Source: Euclidia mi (Eukaryota > Arthropoda > Insecta > Lepidoptera > Erebidae). Taken from it: 64,000 nucleotides of DNA. The notes beneath the pieces were generated by a model, which searched no databases, was not told the DNA's origin, and was given only the letters and a program-made list of their open reading frames with translations. Position numbers and translations under genes: made by a program. The stretch spans positions 21,029,326-21,093,325 of the forward strand of contig OX123182.2 of NCBI GenBank assembly GCA_944739405.2, read 5' to 3'. Shown here piece after piece: positions 32,068-44,965 of this stretch (positions are counted from its first letter, which is position 1; each line of letters starts with the position of its first letter).

Positions 32068-32282
32068 TTTTTAAAAAGACAACTCCCGCATTAGGACTAA
32101 ATCCTGTGTTGCGGGGGACTTTACAAAAATACAACTAACGGACACAATGAACACCCAGACTCGAAACAACAATTTTTGAATCACACAAAGTGTTGTCTCG
32201 TGTGGGGATCGAACCCACAACACTTCAGCGCTGTGTCGAGCGGTGAGGCTGCCGCTTAAACCACTACGCCAACCGTGCAGTC
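32068..32282 (-). mobile_element. SINE family S3, tRNA-like head
   Basis: On the minus strand: GGTTGGCGTAGTGGTTTAAG (A box), GTGGGTTCGATCCCCACAC (B box), then TTGTGTGATTCAAAAATTGT and a body ending GCGGGAGTTGTCTTTTTAAA. AATATTTTTT occurs at both flanks (about 32055 and 32283), a possible TSD with T-run slippage. A second partial copy is at 60083-60243. Confidence 0.85.
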
Positions 32283-32544
32283 AATATTTTTTATCAGTTA
32301 AACAATATATATTATGTGACAGGCGTGTCTGACCTTGCTTGATACTGAAATACTTATCCTAAAATTTTAAACATAAGCTAAATAATACATTTACTGATAT
32401 TTTAAAATCGTTTTGTCTAAACTTGTGGCACAGTTTCATTTATTTAGATGTTAATACCGCTACTGATAATTCAATACACACATTGAAGTCCTCCATAGCT
32501 TAAACCTAATAATTGATTCTTAAATGCATACAATCATGCTATAA

Positions 32545-32665
32545 ATAAATACTCCCAGACTCTTGTGCACACGTGTGTCACAATGATTTTTCCCGAGTAG
32601 GAATTTAACCCACGATCCCCGGCTTAGCACTCAGGGTCAGTAACTACCAGACCAACCTAGTCAGT
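32545..32665 (-). mobile_element. tRNA-headed SINE fragment (S5)
   Basis: Minus strand: CTAGGTTGGTCTGGTAGTTA (A-box-like), GATCGTGGGTTAAATTCCTA (damaged B box, normally GGTTCGATTCC), then CACACGTGTGCACAAGAGTC. Only this copy was seen. Confidence 0.6.
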
Positions 32666-33388
32666 ATAAGTTGTATAATTTATTAATAATTTTAATATAT
32701 TTGTGTTTCTGTGGTCTGTCTATAGATATATTTTTTCATACTACTTTTATTTAACATACCAAGGTATCATAACAGCTAAGACACAACGGACGAGCCCTAC
32801 TCGTTAAAGTTCATGCGCAACCTAAATTCTATTCAGTATATATGTGTGTTTGCGATAACTAATACCAGGGGAACATGAAGCGACGTAGTGCTGCGATAAA
32901 AAACCGCTCCATTCGGAATTCACGACCCGTAAATCTTTGCTTGCGTCCCCTTTTCTTCTAATACGCGGTTGGTTTGCGATTCCATGTTATTGTGCCGTAC
33001 AGAATGTTTGCCGACATGAATGGGATAAAAATTGCACACTGCTTGCTTGCAAAATATATTTTAAGTTCCTTGTGGAATACGGAAAAATTGTGTAAAGATA
33101 CCTGCGTATTGTTGCGATTCCCTTCGAAAGATCTCTTTCTCTGTAACAACCACGCTACGTAATCCTATAAAACATTATGTGATTCTGTTTTGTTGTTATT
33201 TAATTTTCTCAATTTACGGAAAACATAAAATAGTATAACGCACTATGATTACGCACAATAAATTACCCAAATCATTAAATTTTAGATAGTTTATGATTGT
33301 ACGTTTTTTTGAATTATAATTATAAGGGCTGCATAACAGGATCATATTATTATTTACTAGCGTCCAGGAATAATTAGAAGTCTTTAAC
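32666..33388. other. Non-coding stretch
   Basis: No gene or repeat assigned. Around 32870-33175 the composition is less AT-rich and opposed ORFs (32958-33149 minus, 32974-33162 plus) mirror each other, which suggests chance rather than coding. Confidence 0.4.
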
Positions 33389-33690
33389 GGTAGTAGAGCC
33401 TTGCTGATTTCAGCATGAATGGGCCAGCTCGACCGGAGATGTACTACCCTCTCACAGAAAATCGACGTAAAGTACAGTACCTAAACTGTTGCGTTTCGTT
33501 CGGTGAGTGAGAGTGCCGGAAGCTGTATCCCCTATTCTTTCTCCCTCATCCCACTCCTCATCCTTTCCCTTTTCCCAACCCCAAGGGGCGGCAACGCACT
33601 TGTGACAACGTCCTGTGGTGTTGCTTGTGTCCATGGGCGGCGATAATTGCTTACCATCAGGCGATCCGTCTGCTCGTTTGCCACCTATTA
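33389..33690 (+). repeat. Dispersed repeat R1, full copy
   Basis: Same ends and order as 29755-30053, clearly closer to it than to the copy at 20665. Confidence 0.85.
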
Positions 33691-34293
33691 TTTTTTTTAT
33701 CTATAGAACATGTTATCACCAAAGAGCCAGCATCAATTTTAAAAGCATGCAGTTTCATCTCTGGCAAATGAATATGACAAATTGTTTAAAAGGTCGGTAT
33801 AAATTTCATACTTCAGCTGTGTGAAATAAAGTTTTTCACAGCGAAATATGAACGGTTAATATCAGTGAAATCTTCATGCAAATGTAACAACGGGAAGCTC
33901 TGCAATAACTTAAGTCACAATGAAAATGCGCATAATTCATTAAATACATTTATTCATCGCCATTAAGAACGTGACATCCAATGACAATGTTTATATGTTA
34001 CATATATTCATATAATGCACAATATTAAACTAAGAAACACATGTATCACAGAATATTTTGATAGTGCGAAATTGAGCAATATTTTTACAATGTGGACGAT
34101 TACAAAAAATCTAAATTTTAATTCATAAGGTCACGTGAAAAATAAAATTCACACTATTTTTATTTTAAATAATAACGAGAGAAAGTCAAAGGTGGAGGAA
34201 GGGTCTTATAATTAAATTCATTTCTACAAAATTAGCATTTTAATTGAAAATTATTGAGGTTACAGTTAAATTTATTAACTTTACAGTAATGCC

Positions 34294-34338
34294 AAACTTT
34301 GATCTTCCGTTATAACGAATAACGGAAGATCAAAGTTT
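34294..34338. repeat. Perfect 20-bp hairpin
   Basis: AAACTTTGATCTTCCGTTAT (34294-34313), loop AACGA, exact reverse complement (34319-34338). Confidence 0.85.
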
Positions 34339-34339
34339 T

Positions 34340-35117
34340 CATAATATATAATTAAAATAAACGCAGTCATATTGAAGATACAACGTTATGGAATATTACT
34401 TGATTGTAATCATAAAAACAAATATATAGTACTAAGAAATATTTTAATTTACAATTTCAAACAAATACATCTTCCAATTACTTAAAACAAATATCAAAAA
34501 ATGTTCAATAGATTCTCAATGATTTATTAACCCTAAATCACTAACCTTATTTTTCGACACTTATTACTAACCTTCGTACTTTTGACTACGGTATAATAAA
34601 GGGGATAATGGGTTTTATTTGAATTAAACATGCATATTTTTTTTATTATACATTTATTATATTCTTCTTATTAATTAATAAAGTAACATAAACCAAAACG
34701 GCATATTTATTAAAAAGTCTGCCTTATAAATGAGATCGTAGGTTTTATGGAAAATTAACAATGGTAACATTTTAAAAGATTTTTTTAAAGTATTATTTTA
34801 AAGTAAATGTGAAAAATAATTTTAAAATGTTAGAAATAACGAATGAAATAAAGTAATGAAACAAAAATTTTGGTAAAAATCTATCAAGTTATACATTTGT
34901 GACCAACGTCAAGTTTGTGCTCCCCGCACAACGATTTATTGCTCTGGGTGCAACTACTTTTAGTCATCCTTCGCTTTGCGGAGAGACACAAGGCTTATAT
35001 TTTCCTATTTTAGGTAGGAGGTACACCAGTCGCATTATTTTCACAAATAAAATAAATAAACAAAACAAAAAAAACGCAGAAGTTCACTAACTAAATAAGA
35101 CAAAATGTTACGTTAAT
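34340..35117. other. Non-coding stretch
   Basis: Very AT-rich (about 34340-34890), then mixed. A single CTAACCTTCGT at about 34568 resembles the terminal motif of the element at 35118, but no partner end is near it. Confidence 0.4.
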
Positions 35118-35309
35118 ACTAACCTTCGTCGATGCGACGAGCCATGGTTGCTGGAACGTGCTCACGGTGCCCCCCACTCAAAACACTACCGTCAGTCGGG
35201 GGGGGCAACGGGTCGACTGAGATTAGCTAAAGTGTGGAAGCAGTGCGATCGCGCGCAAAAGTTAGCACGATTTAAACAAACCCGCGTAGTCGAATCGACG
35301 AAGGTTAGT
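35118..35309. mobile_element. MITE-like element, 16-bp TIRs
   Basis: 192 bp bounded by ACTAACCTTCGTCGAT (35118-35133) and its exact reverse complement (35294-35309), with AAT directly outside each end as a possible 3-bp TSD. A 3-bp duplication would suit PIF/Harbinger-type elements, though their usual target is TTA/TAA. Interior more GC-rich, including a run of eight G; no protein. Confidence 0.7.
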
Positions 35310-35372
35310 AATCTTGGGTTAAATTTAGACATTTTAACCACCTAGCTGTACTTAATTTTATATACAATTTCA

Positions 35373-35613
35373 TACAATCATCATTATCAGCCTTTAACAG
35401 TCCACTGCTGGACTAGGCCTCTCCTATGAAAGAAGGAATTGGCCTACTATACCACGCTGGCCAAACGGGTTGGTATAGGGTTTGTATCAAGTTTTCCTTC
35501 TCTTACAGTGCTGTTCTCTGCATAATATGCTCCCTCTGTCGACTCTTACGACACCCATGGGATGATATGGGGTGGTGACAATCCGTATTCTTAATCCGTC
35601 ACCACACGGACAA
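35373..35613 (-). repeat. 3' end of a LINE-type repeat (family T)
   Basis: On the minus strand it ends TCCAGCAGTGGACTGTTAAA GGCTGATAATGATG. The same sequence, opposite orientation and less complete, is at 52437-52625 (shared GAACAGCACTGTAAGAGAA and CCCGTTTGGCCAGC). Confidence 0.75.
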
Positions 35614-36000
35614 ATTTTTTACTATAATAATTTTATATCTATACTTTGGCATAACAAAATTTTCTTGGCGCCATGTTTTAGACAGCTGAATGCTCTTTGT
35701 CCTTTTTCAGACACGCTGCAATTAGTTTTAATATAAATGCAAGCCTTTCTGTAAAACGGTTGGGCTCAGTTGTGCAAATGATCATAAAAAACATTAACGT
35801 TTAATTTTCTGATATTTCCCCCAAAGCTAGCATACAGCGTACGAGTGTAGTAAGAGTATTTCGCATTTCCGACTGAAAAGGATATTTTGGTTGTACCTTT
35901 CATGTGCAGGCATCAATATAAAAAGAGTTTATTGTAGTATGGTATTAGTAAAAATTCTTATTTATTCTGATTATTATGAAAAACAAGGTGAATTTGACGA

Positions 36001-36258
36001 CCGGTTGGCGCAGCGGGTGTGTAAGCGACTGCCATGCCGAAGGTCGCGGGTTCGATTCCCGCTCAAGTCAAACATTTGTGTGCGTGAACATGGATGTTTG
36101 TATTGGTCTGGGTGTTTCTATGTATAATATGTATGTATTTACAAAAAAAAAGTATATATGTATGTTTATTCATTGTCTAGTACCCATAGTACAAGCTCTG
36201 CTTAGTTTGGGACTAGACGGTGTTGTGTGAATGTGGTAGAATATTATTATTATTATTC
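36001..36258 (+). mobile_element. SINE family S4, tRNA-like head, (ATT)n tail
   Basis: GACCGGTTGGCGCAGCGGGT (A box), CGCGGGTTCGATTCCCGCTC (B box), then a body with GTTTGTATTGGTCTGGGTGT, GTCTAGTACCCATAGTACAA, GGGACTAGACGGTGTTGTGT and an ATTATT tail. Two further copies are at 45742-45888 and 60344-60835. The segment TATGTATAATATGTATG here is the uninterrupted form of the Helitron target at 60492/60701. Confidence 0.88.
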
Positions 36259-36825
36259 CTCTTTATTTAATTTATATGAATAAAAAACCGATGACTTAAT
36301 GTTTATATTCACAAACACTTTACATAGCGTAAAAATATTGAAGTAAAGCTCAAAAAATGACTTGAATTTTCGTTTTATTGTCTATTTGTCAGAGCACTAG
36401 CGTGCTTTAGAGTGCACTTTAAGGCGTCGATCTTGGTTCTTGTCTCGGAATATGAATCGTTAGGCTAGGGCAAAGGCCTACGTGAGGTCTATAAACTGCA
36501 ACACTATAATTGACTACAAACTTACACGACAGAAATCACGAAAAAATACATTTTACGTCGTACAATCATGTACCGACCAATAAAAGATGATAACAATCAT
36601 CGACTGGACAAGGAATGTATTATATACAAGATTGTTTTAAAGTGAGTTGATTAACTGTTTGGACCTTGTCAATATTTGAGGAGGAAAATTATGTACTTTG
36701 TTCGCTTCCTGTTATAATATGGCAATATCTGATAAGTTCATAAAATAATATGAAGTTAATCAACGACGGCCACCAATTACTTTTTCAAGTTGAGTGCGTA
36801 ATTAATTCTTAAATAAAGCTTGCTT

Positions 36826-36960
36826 AATGGTGGAGGCAAACAACGTTAGGAAACGTGCACGTCTGAGTGTTCTCCATAACGTTCTCGAAAGACATGTGAA
36901 GTCTGCCAACTTGCAATTGGTCAACGTGGTAGTCTGCCAGACTGGCCTTACTCTTATTGG
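36826..36960 (+). mobile_element. SINE family S2, partial
   Basis: TTAGGAAACGTGCACGTCTG, TTCTCCATAACGTTCTCGAA, AGACATGTGAAGTCTGCCAA: the middle of S2. Head and tail are missing. Confidence 0.7.
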
Positions 36961-39582
36961 ATTTTGCATATCGAAAAGTCTACGAAAATAAAACACTTGC
37001 TATTTCCATGTTGTTACTAATTATTTGACAAGGCCAATGTTCTGTCATACAAGTAATATGACAAAACGTAAACGTAACGTAATTATGGCGCTGTTCCAAG
37101 GAAAGCACATATTCAGTCGTGAGTGTTTAGACTACAAGCGGTTATATTAGCTGCAACCTTAGCGTATTAGTAAGATACTTAGCAAAAATTTGGTGGTAAA
37201 AAAAGAACCGTCTGAGAATACCACGTGCTAGGACGAAATCCTTGGCGAAGCATTTTTTTTCTGAAAACTAGAGAACTACTAATTGAATAAGACATAGGAA
37301 GATTCAAAACTTTTTCTATTGAAATAGTTTAAAACTTTTACCACTTGTAAATTCTTATTATATATCTATCTTGCGTAGTTCGTCGAGGCAAACATAGACA
37401 TTTCTACCCAATATGATTAAATCACATGAGCATAGATAATGTCGCAGTTTTTTTCTATATTTTCAATAAAGAACACATAAAACTTAGTTGTAAAATATCA
37501 ACATTTAGTACAACTACGGCCACGTCAAAGAATTGCTTCTCATTTGCCTACGTTCGCTCACATGTGATTCAACAATCGAAAGCTTATTACAGACAATGTA
37601 CCGACAATCCGGTCCGGTCATTTGGTGCTATTGTACTTAAGTCACGCCTTACTGCCACGACCTTGTTACCGAGCGCGATGGAAATCAAATTGATGGGTTC
37701 ATTAGCAACCCATAAGAGGCAACATTCAATGAATTTTCAAGTGCGGTGTGTGAAAACTAATTCCATTTCAATCTTATCGGAATTTACTTTCAAATGAGGG
37801 TATCCTTTGTAACAGAACTATTCAGCGATGTTGTACATTGCGAGAGGTTTCAGTACATCATAGAATATGGAAGAAGTGACATTTTATGCATGAACGTGAA
37901 ATTGCCGAGGGTAATAGGGAAAAAGAAGATACAAATAAGAAACAGACGGATTGAATAAAGGACAACATTATAAAACATGGATTCGGCAGTGAATTGGCAG
38001 TTAATAAGAAGACAAGTCTTAATAAAGAGGGTTTAGATTCAATTCTTTAAGATTTTTATTTTGAGTCGATTTTCTATACAGACCATATCAGTTTTGGTAT
38101 ATATTACGAATGATTTCAGGAACTCAACAATTGTACAAGCAGATATGGCCTGCTTTCCCATCAAGGTTGATTATAATTGTGTTATTCGTCACTGATTATG
38201 ATGATGATGATATTATGATTAAGAGCCTTACCTTTCTACTGCAGGAAAGCGAACTTCTTCTACCTCTCTGTGTCTTGAATTAAAATTTGATCTTTTTAAT
38301 TATACTGAAAATCATTCTTCCATTTCACTTCTGGTCTGTCGCAATGTACTATAATTTTTTTTTACATAAGTATAAACATAATTATGCAGATACTAATGAA
38401 AACATTTTTGAAATATTCCTAGTAAAAATGACGCGTAAATAAATATCAGTATTGCTAATACTGATATTTTTTGCCAGTTAACAATACATACTTACCCAAG
38501 CTTACGTATATACCGAAGGCAGAAAATCCTTTAATCTCGAGGAAAAGGGAACGGGTTTTCTTTGTGCCTTATCTTGGCTATGATCATTTCACCATGGCTT
38601 TGTTAAATTTATATTCATGTTGACACGAGTAAGATCATTATCTTATATATACATATTTGAATATACTCATAGTATTAAACCAAGTCTATGTTAAAAGGAA
38701 GGCTTAATATTTCTCAAGCCGTGTATTTAAGTATTTAATATCGTCTTTCATGTATTCTTTCATTTTATTCACTTGCTATCTCGAGTATCATTTTATTTAT
38801 TCAAATAAAAAGTTACTTGATGCAAAATCTTGAATCTGATCTGTTCAGTATCTGTACTTTCTTTATATTCAGAATCTAGAATACCATTTGTAGGAATCGG
38901 CTTATCTTAGCCATATTGCACAGCTTCCACAATATATCATACCTCTTTTCCACCCTTCCCTTTTTTATCTAAGTAGCTGTATCGATTTTAAGTAAACATT
39001 TTAATGTTCAATAAATTAAATACGGTTTTCGAACGCAATACTTTGTTTGAATTCATATTATTTCACTGCATTGTTTGTTATTCATGAATTTTGATGGCGG
39101 CTGCTGTTTATTCAGCGACGGTGAATCAACAATCTAATAAGGTTTTATTAACAAAAAGGTTTCATTATTATATCAATTTTTTGTCGTATTTTACACATTT
39201 TTGGTGTTTTAGTACTGAAAGTTTCAATAAAATAATACTATATAGCTCAGATTTACTAACGTAGTAAATTCATAATAATTTGTCTCGTTGGGTTTCATTT
39301 ATCTTCTGTCAATCAAAATTAAAATTGCTTCTCTTTTAAATATTCTATACAAGCAGTTTTTGTCTGATAAATGGAATTTCGCTGTCTAAAACATGCAACA
39401 CCAAGACTAGAATTCAAGTGCTTTTGTTTATAACAAATATCTATAATTTGGCACAAAAATAATAAAATACTTTATAAATTACAACATTTTAGGAACGTCG
39501 GGATACGAGACATTACACATAATTATTATTAAAAAACAATTAGTGTTGGGTAAGTATTCTTAATGGTAACAATAGCCCTAAT
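36961..39582. other. Long non-coding stretch, one unassigned ORF and a short hairpin
   Basis: A plus-strand ORF at 37426-37797 (123 codons) has no motif I recognise and no neighbouring coding signal, so I do not call it. A 13-bp hairpin AAATATCAGTATT with loop GCT lies at 38441-38469. Otherwise AT-rich DNA with no named repeat. Confidence 0.4.
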
Positions 39583-39751
39583 GCTACGCCTGCGTTAGCG
39601 TCAACGTTAATGGCAATGGTTAATAACGCGTTAGTTAATGCGTTAATAAATTAGCATTGAAAATTAGTATTTTAACGCGTTAAAACGTTGGCCACATCTA
39701 CGTAGCGGCTAAATTAACGTGCTAATTAACGCGTTAAGACGCAGGTGTAGC
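39583..39751. mobile_element. MITE-like block of ACGCGTTAA motifs
   Basis: Imperfect inverted ends GCTACGCCTGCGT (39583-39595) and ACGCAGGTGTAGC (39739-39751). The interior repeats GCGTTA/TAACGC words many times (for example AACGCGTTAGTTAATGCGTT and TTAACGCGTTAAAACG). No TSD seen. Confidence 0.55.
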
Positions 39752-40628
39752 AGAAGCATAAATGAAACAATAACAGTCCGTCCAATAGTGACAAAAATTG
39801 AGGTACACACAAACAGGTTATATATCATGGCAATATTAAAAAGTAATAAATTCGTTGCATAAAACTAAACAACGTATAAATAATTTACAATAACATGTAT
39901 TCTAACAACAATTTGACAGCGTCATGTTGACAGTTCGCTGCGAAATGGCGGCGAAACTAGTTACCCAGATAATAAAAAAAATATATATAAAACATTGTGT
40001 CATTCATTCTTATGAATAAGGTATTACTGGCGGTGCTGGAAGTGCAGGTTCGTCGGGTGTAACAAACAAGAACTCTCGTAAAAACTGAGGTGACACCAGC
40101 GTTGTATTCTCATTATTTTTAACTTTTTAAGCTTGTTTTATTGGCTCCAAAATTCAGATTCTCTTGTTATGTAAGGCTTAACTATTTTGTTTACTTTATC
40201 GTTTATTAAGTTCTGTTTACCCACTAATTTATTTTCAAATTTATTTATTACAAATTCACATTTTTCGTAATTTGGCATACGTATTATATTATATTGGCAG
40301 TTGACATGTTTCAATCTTGTCAGATTGTGTAATAACAAAACGTTTTGGGTGCGTTCTTTTTTTATCATAACGTGTTTAGTTTTAATTAAGAGGCATTCAC
40401 TGCCTGTTTCACTGCATTCTGATGAGTTTCTGTTTAATTAATGTATCCGAAAATGTTTCTATACCAATTTTATTTTCGTGTATATGTTTATATTCTTTTA
40501 CTTTTTAGTGTTTAATGTGTGAATTTAGTTGGCGGGTGGTGCAGTGATGATAATATTTTGTTTGGAAAATTAATATCTTGATTTATTTTAATTTTAATTT
40601 ATTTATATATTTATGTAATATTATTATA

Positions 40629-40631
<3 letters not shown>
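39752..40631. other. Non-coding stretch
   Basis: A minus ORF at 40368-40138 (76 codons, Lys- and Asn-rich) is not recognised. It is possibly the 5' region of LINE D from about 40500, but no ORF1 is visible. Confidence 0.35.

Positions 40632-40669
<38 letters not shown>
40632..40669. repeat. TA microsatellite
   Basis: Uninterrupted TA run of about 38 bp just upstream of the LINE D reading frame. Confidence 0.9.
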
Positions 40670-40672
<3 letters not shown>

Positions 40673-40677
40673 CCTTC

Positions 40678-43600
40678 ATGATTACTGATAATAATATATT
40701 TGTTTCTGCTAACAATTCTTTAGTTTCGTCTTCTGATGAAAGTTTCTCTTCAATTGCTGACATATCACTTGGTGATTTTGTACGTGAGACATTCAACAGG
40801 AATTCAAATAGATTACTGAATGTGTGTCATATAATTGCCCAAAGTGTGGCATCCCACTACAGTGACCTTATTGAGGCATTTTCTGATGCAAATGTTCATG
40901 CCGTCCTAATTTCGGAGAGCTGGCTCAAACCTCAACTTCTCTCAACCACTTATTCTTTACCGGGATATGTTCTCATTCGCAACGACCGTATAGAGAAAAG
41001 AGGCGGTGGTGTTGCAATTTACTTGCGAAGTGAATTTTCTTATAAAATTCTTGCCACTTCCCCTTGTAGTTCTTCTGCTGAATTTCTTTTTCTAGAGGTT
41101 TGGGTTAGGAGGAATGAAATTGTCCTCGGAGTAGTATATTGTCCCCCTGCAATTGATTATTTCACCGACTTCGAACTGGTATTAGAATCTTTAGGGTCTG
41201 AGTATGAACATCACGTCATTATGGGAGATTTCAATACCAACCTCCTCGTGCACAAAAACTCCTACACAGCCTCGAGTCAGCCAGTCTAAGTGTATTACCA
41301 CTGCAAGCCACTCATCACAACAATAATGGCGACGACACCTGGCTTGACTTGATGTTAACCTCTAGTCCGTCCTTAGTATTTTCCCATGGTCAGTATCCTG
41401 CTCCCGGCTTTTCCCACCATGACCTCATTTTTCTTGCCTACGCCCTTAACCCTCCCAAACCTCAACCTAAAGTGTTGAACAAGCGTTGCTTTGCCAGGAT
41501 GAATGTGGAGATGCTCTCTTCAGACGCCTCCTTGATCGACTGGGAACCTCTGATGGTAGCAGTCAATATCGATCAGAAGCTTGACCTCTTCAATACAGCT
41601 GTGCTTTATGACGATCACGCCCCTATTAGGAAGGTTAGGTTGAAACGTCCACCAGCGCCTTGGATGTCTAGGTTAGTTCTGATGGCAATGAGGAGACGAG
41701 ATCGGGCATTCAGAGCATTCAAACGGAATCGCTCGGATGATAGCTGGGCTTATTATAAGGCTGCAAGAAATCGCTGCAACCAGATGATACGCAATGCCAA
41801 ACGCCGACACATCATAAGCAATATCGATTGTGGATCGCCAGGTGATATCTGAAGATTTCTAGGGACTTTGGGGATAGGCAGATCGAAGCAGTGCAGTCTG
41901 CCGGAGACTATTGGGTTAGACGATATCAATACTCATTTTATAACTTCGAATATTCTGGATCCTCTAACCATGTGTCAAACGATTGACTTCCTTGCGGGAC
42001 TGCCTAAACTTGATACAAGTCCTTTTATTTTTTCTCCCGTCACCTAAGATGAAGTTAAAAAGTCGATCCTCTCCATTAAATCAAGTGCAGTCGGGTACGA
42101 TAATACCAGTCGTCGCATGATTACCACTGTCCTTGACCAACTCCTTCCAGTTATCTGTCACATAATCAACTTTTCCCTTTCCTCGGGTCAATATCCTGCC
42201 ATCTGGCGAAAAGCCTACGTCCGACCTCTTCCTAAAATCTCCAATCCCACTATGCCGAACCACTTTAGACCCATTTCCATTCTCCCATTCCTATCCAAAG
42301 TCCTAGAGGCTTGCGTACACAAGCAGTTATCCCGATACATCCTATCCAATAACATCCTTAGCCCATTCCAATCCGGATTCCGGCCTGGTCACAGTACTGT
42401 TTCAGCTCTACTTAAGGTGACTGGCGATATTAAGGGGGGCGTGGAGAAAGCCGAGGTAACTGTGTTAGTTTTGGTGGACTTCTCGAACGCCTTTAATACC
42501 GTCAGCCATGATGTACTTTTGGCCATCCTCTCCCACCTTAATATTTCATCTAAGGCTCGGGATTGGTTCTCTTTATATCTTCGTGGTCGCCAGCAATCGG
42601 TTCGCATTGATGAGATATCGTCGAATTGGTGTGATCTGGACGCTGGGGTTCCACAAGGCGGAATTCTCTCTCCACTTCTATTCTCACTATTCATTAACCT
42701 CATCACTCACAAACTTCAGTGTGCGTATCATCTGTATGCTGATGACTTGCAGCTTTACGCTCAGGCAAGGGTGGACAGGCTGTCCGATGTCATTGCAGAT
42801 ATAAATCGAGACTTGCATGCCATAGCAGAGTGGTCTGACAGATTTGGGCTTTGCGTCAATCCTACAAAATGCCGAGCTATCGTTGTAGGAAGCCCGCGTA
42901 TGATAACCAGAATAGATTTCGCAAGCCTGTCGCCTGTAAGTTTTAACGGGTGTGCTATACCATTCTCGACATCTGTGAAAAATCTCGGTCTACACATAGA
43001 TGGTAACCTTGACTGGCGGACCCAGATTTCAGTTGTCAGCCAAAAAGTATTCGGGACTTTGCGCTCACTGTACCGTCTAAAAAAATTTTCTTCCATCCAA
43101 AACTAAAGCAATGCTTGTGCAAACTTTTATATCTTAATATATAAAATCCTTGCGTTACTGACTGACTGACAGACACGCTACAGCCGAAACTATTGGGCGC
43201 AGGAAGCTGAAATTTGGCATGAATGTTCCTTGGGGACTGTAGGAGTGCACTAAGAAGGGATTTCCCGAAATTCCCACGGGATCGGCCAAAACAGGTAAAT
43301 AAAAAAAAATGCAGGCGTAGCTGCTGGCGTTCTCTAGTTCCCTATAATTGACTATGGTGACGTGTTATCTCGACCTGACTGCAGATCTACTCAACAAACT
43401 TGACCGACTTCTCAATTATTGCATTCGGTTCGTTTTTAATCTGCGTAAGTTCGATCACGTTTCTAAATTCCGCAAAGAATTAAAATGGTTGCCGATTCGT
43501 CAGCGACGAAATTTACGTACTCTGACAACTTTATACTCTTTTCTCCACTCTCCTAACGGTCCGTCATATCTAGTAGGTACCGTATTTTCAATATCTCTGC

Positions 43601-43813
43601 TCCAACCATGATAAAAACTTGCGATCTACTTATAACCTTCTCCTTCTCTGTCCATCTCACTCTTCTAGCTTAGTACATTCTTCTTTCAATATCCAATCTA
43701 TCCTTCTTTGGAATGCTCTCCCTCCCGAAGTTAGGACGTCCACTAGTCGTGCCACGTTCAAATTTAGAGTTCGCCAGCTGTTGTATAGCGAATTGTTGGA
43801 ACCTTCTCAGTAG
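40678..43813 (+). pseudogene. LINE D ORF2: endonuclease and reverse transcriptase, broken
   Basis: Endonuclease 40678-41289: VHAVLISESWLKP, KRGGGVAIYLRS, HVIMGDFNTNLL. A frameshift near 41289; the next frame (41349-41852) has WMSRLVLMAMRRRD; stops TGA near 41850 and TAA near 42045 lie in the same frame as the RT ORF 42117-43106: HFRPISILPFLSK, VLVLVDFSNAFNTVS (block A), GVPQGGILSPLLF, YHLYADDLQLY (YADD). A further shift in an A run near 43083 precedes the Helitron; the C-terminus continues at 43343-43813 with HVSKFRKELKWLPIRQRR. Older than LINE A, judged by the number of breaks. Confidence 0.9.
43132..43337 (+). mobile_element. Mini-Helitron H1, copy 1
   Basis: 206 bp starting TCTTAATATATAAAATCC and ending GCTGGCGTTCTCTAG, inserted between A and T with no TSD. 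Joining its flanks restores the LINE D frame (QTFI then FPIIDYGDV), which aligns with QSILLPILDYAD of LINE A. A TC start, CTAG end and AT target are Helitron hallmarks. Other copies: 55105-55312 and 60493-60700. No Rep/helicase, so non-autonomous. Confidence 0.88.
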
Positions 43814-44137
43814 CAATTCACTACTTGTTAGTATTCTATCATTTTAACTATTTATTTTCTTGTGTATGTATATTATTAACTGTTAGTAATCTATCGTCTT
43901 AAATATTTATTTTTATGTATATACTTATGTATTTTGTTATGTATTTATATTTAAATTATAAGTATATATTATATTGCGTATTCTCTTTAATTTTTCTTTT
44001 TATGTATGAAGTACACACCTGCCATGATCATCTCTGCATCACCTAAAGGTTGACTGGGAGAAAATGCCTATAGGCATTAAGTCCGCCTTGTGCAATGTAT
44101 TTTGCAGGAAGTTTTTTAAAAATAAATAAATAAAAAT

Positions 44138-44930
44138 ATTACAATGCAGCTCATATTTTTCTGTACATAGTTCCAATTTGAATGAATATCTAATTAATGG
44201 CATTATAATACAGTATTACATAAATATTAATGTTTTCGACTGATTCTATTTATATCATATTTGCTTTGTTTAGACAATTCTGAATAACAAATTATTAGAG
44301 CGCCGTAATAACATAACAAAGAGTATAAAATTATGAGGCACTATTACACAATTTTCACTTTTTCATACTTAAAACGTTACGTACGTTAAATCAAATACTT
44401 ACGTTTAAAGAAACAAACCTTATTACAAATTTCAAATAACAACTAACGCCTATAGTGTACAAGTAGTTGCTTCTCTAAGCCTTTACTTAGCATCCTACTT
44501 AAAAATAAACGCACTCAAATACTCTTCTTTATTATTAGCGCCTGCAGCCTTATTTTAAACTTCAGCTTTATAGTAACGACCGTCGAAACTTATTTACATC
44601 AAAGAAAAGCTTTTAAACTCCATATTGCGTAAACTCTACATCCGTAATAACTTAAACGGCAACTGTCAACAAGACACTTATGCCCGACCTTACAATGTAT
44701 ATTATTTATAACTTTATCGTATCATCAGCTCTACCAACATATGTAAATATTACAATTTTTTATTTTTCGTGACATAAAACATCGAAGTTCAGTGCTTGCT
44801 ATTTATACAATAATTGATTTAAATAAATACTTTATTATTTACATTTTTTTATTACAAATATCACTTTATTCGTGCGCTATGTTCTGTCGTTTAAAATTAC
44901 ACTACTAATAATATGAATACTTTTCCAGAC
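44138..44930. other. Non-coding stretch
   Basis: AT-rich, no gene or named repeat. Confidence 0.4.
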
Positions 44931-44965
44931 TGTCAAAAAGAATATAATAATAATAATAAAATGTC

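Larger units (their letters stand above)
40678..44137 (+). mobile_element. LINE D, relative of LINE A, ORF2 only, carries a mini-Helitron
   Basis: ORF2 homologous to LINE A along its whole length, then a 3' UTR with GCCTATAGGCATTAAGTCCG and an AAATAAATAAATA end. No ORF1 precedes it, so the copy is probably 5'-truncated or its 5' part has decayed. A 206-bp Helitron sits at 43132-43337. Confidence 0.88.

Noticed and set aside
36003..36072. tRNA-like A and B boxes
   Set aside because: Same reason: part of SINE S4, with further copies carrying the same downstream body.
37426..37797. 123-codon ORF
   Set aside because: No motif, no homologue recognised, no splice or promoter context.
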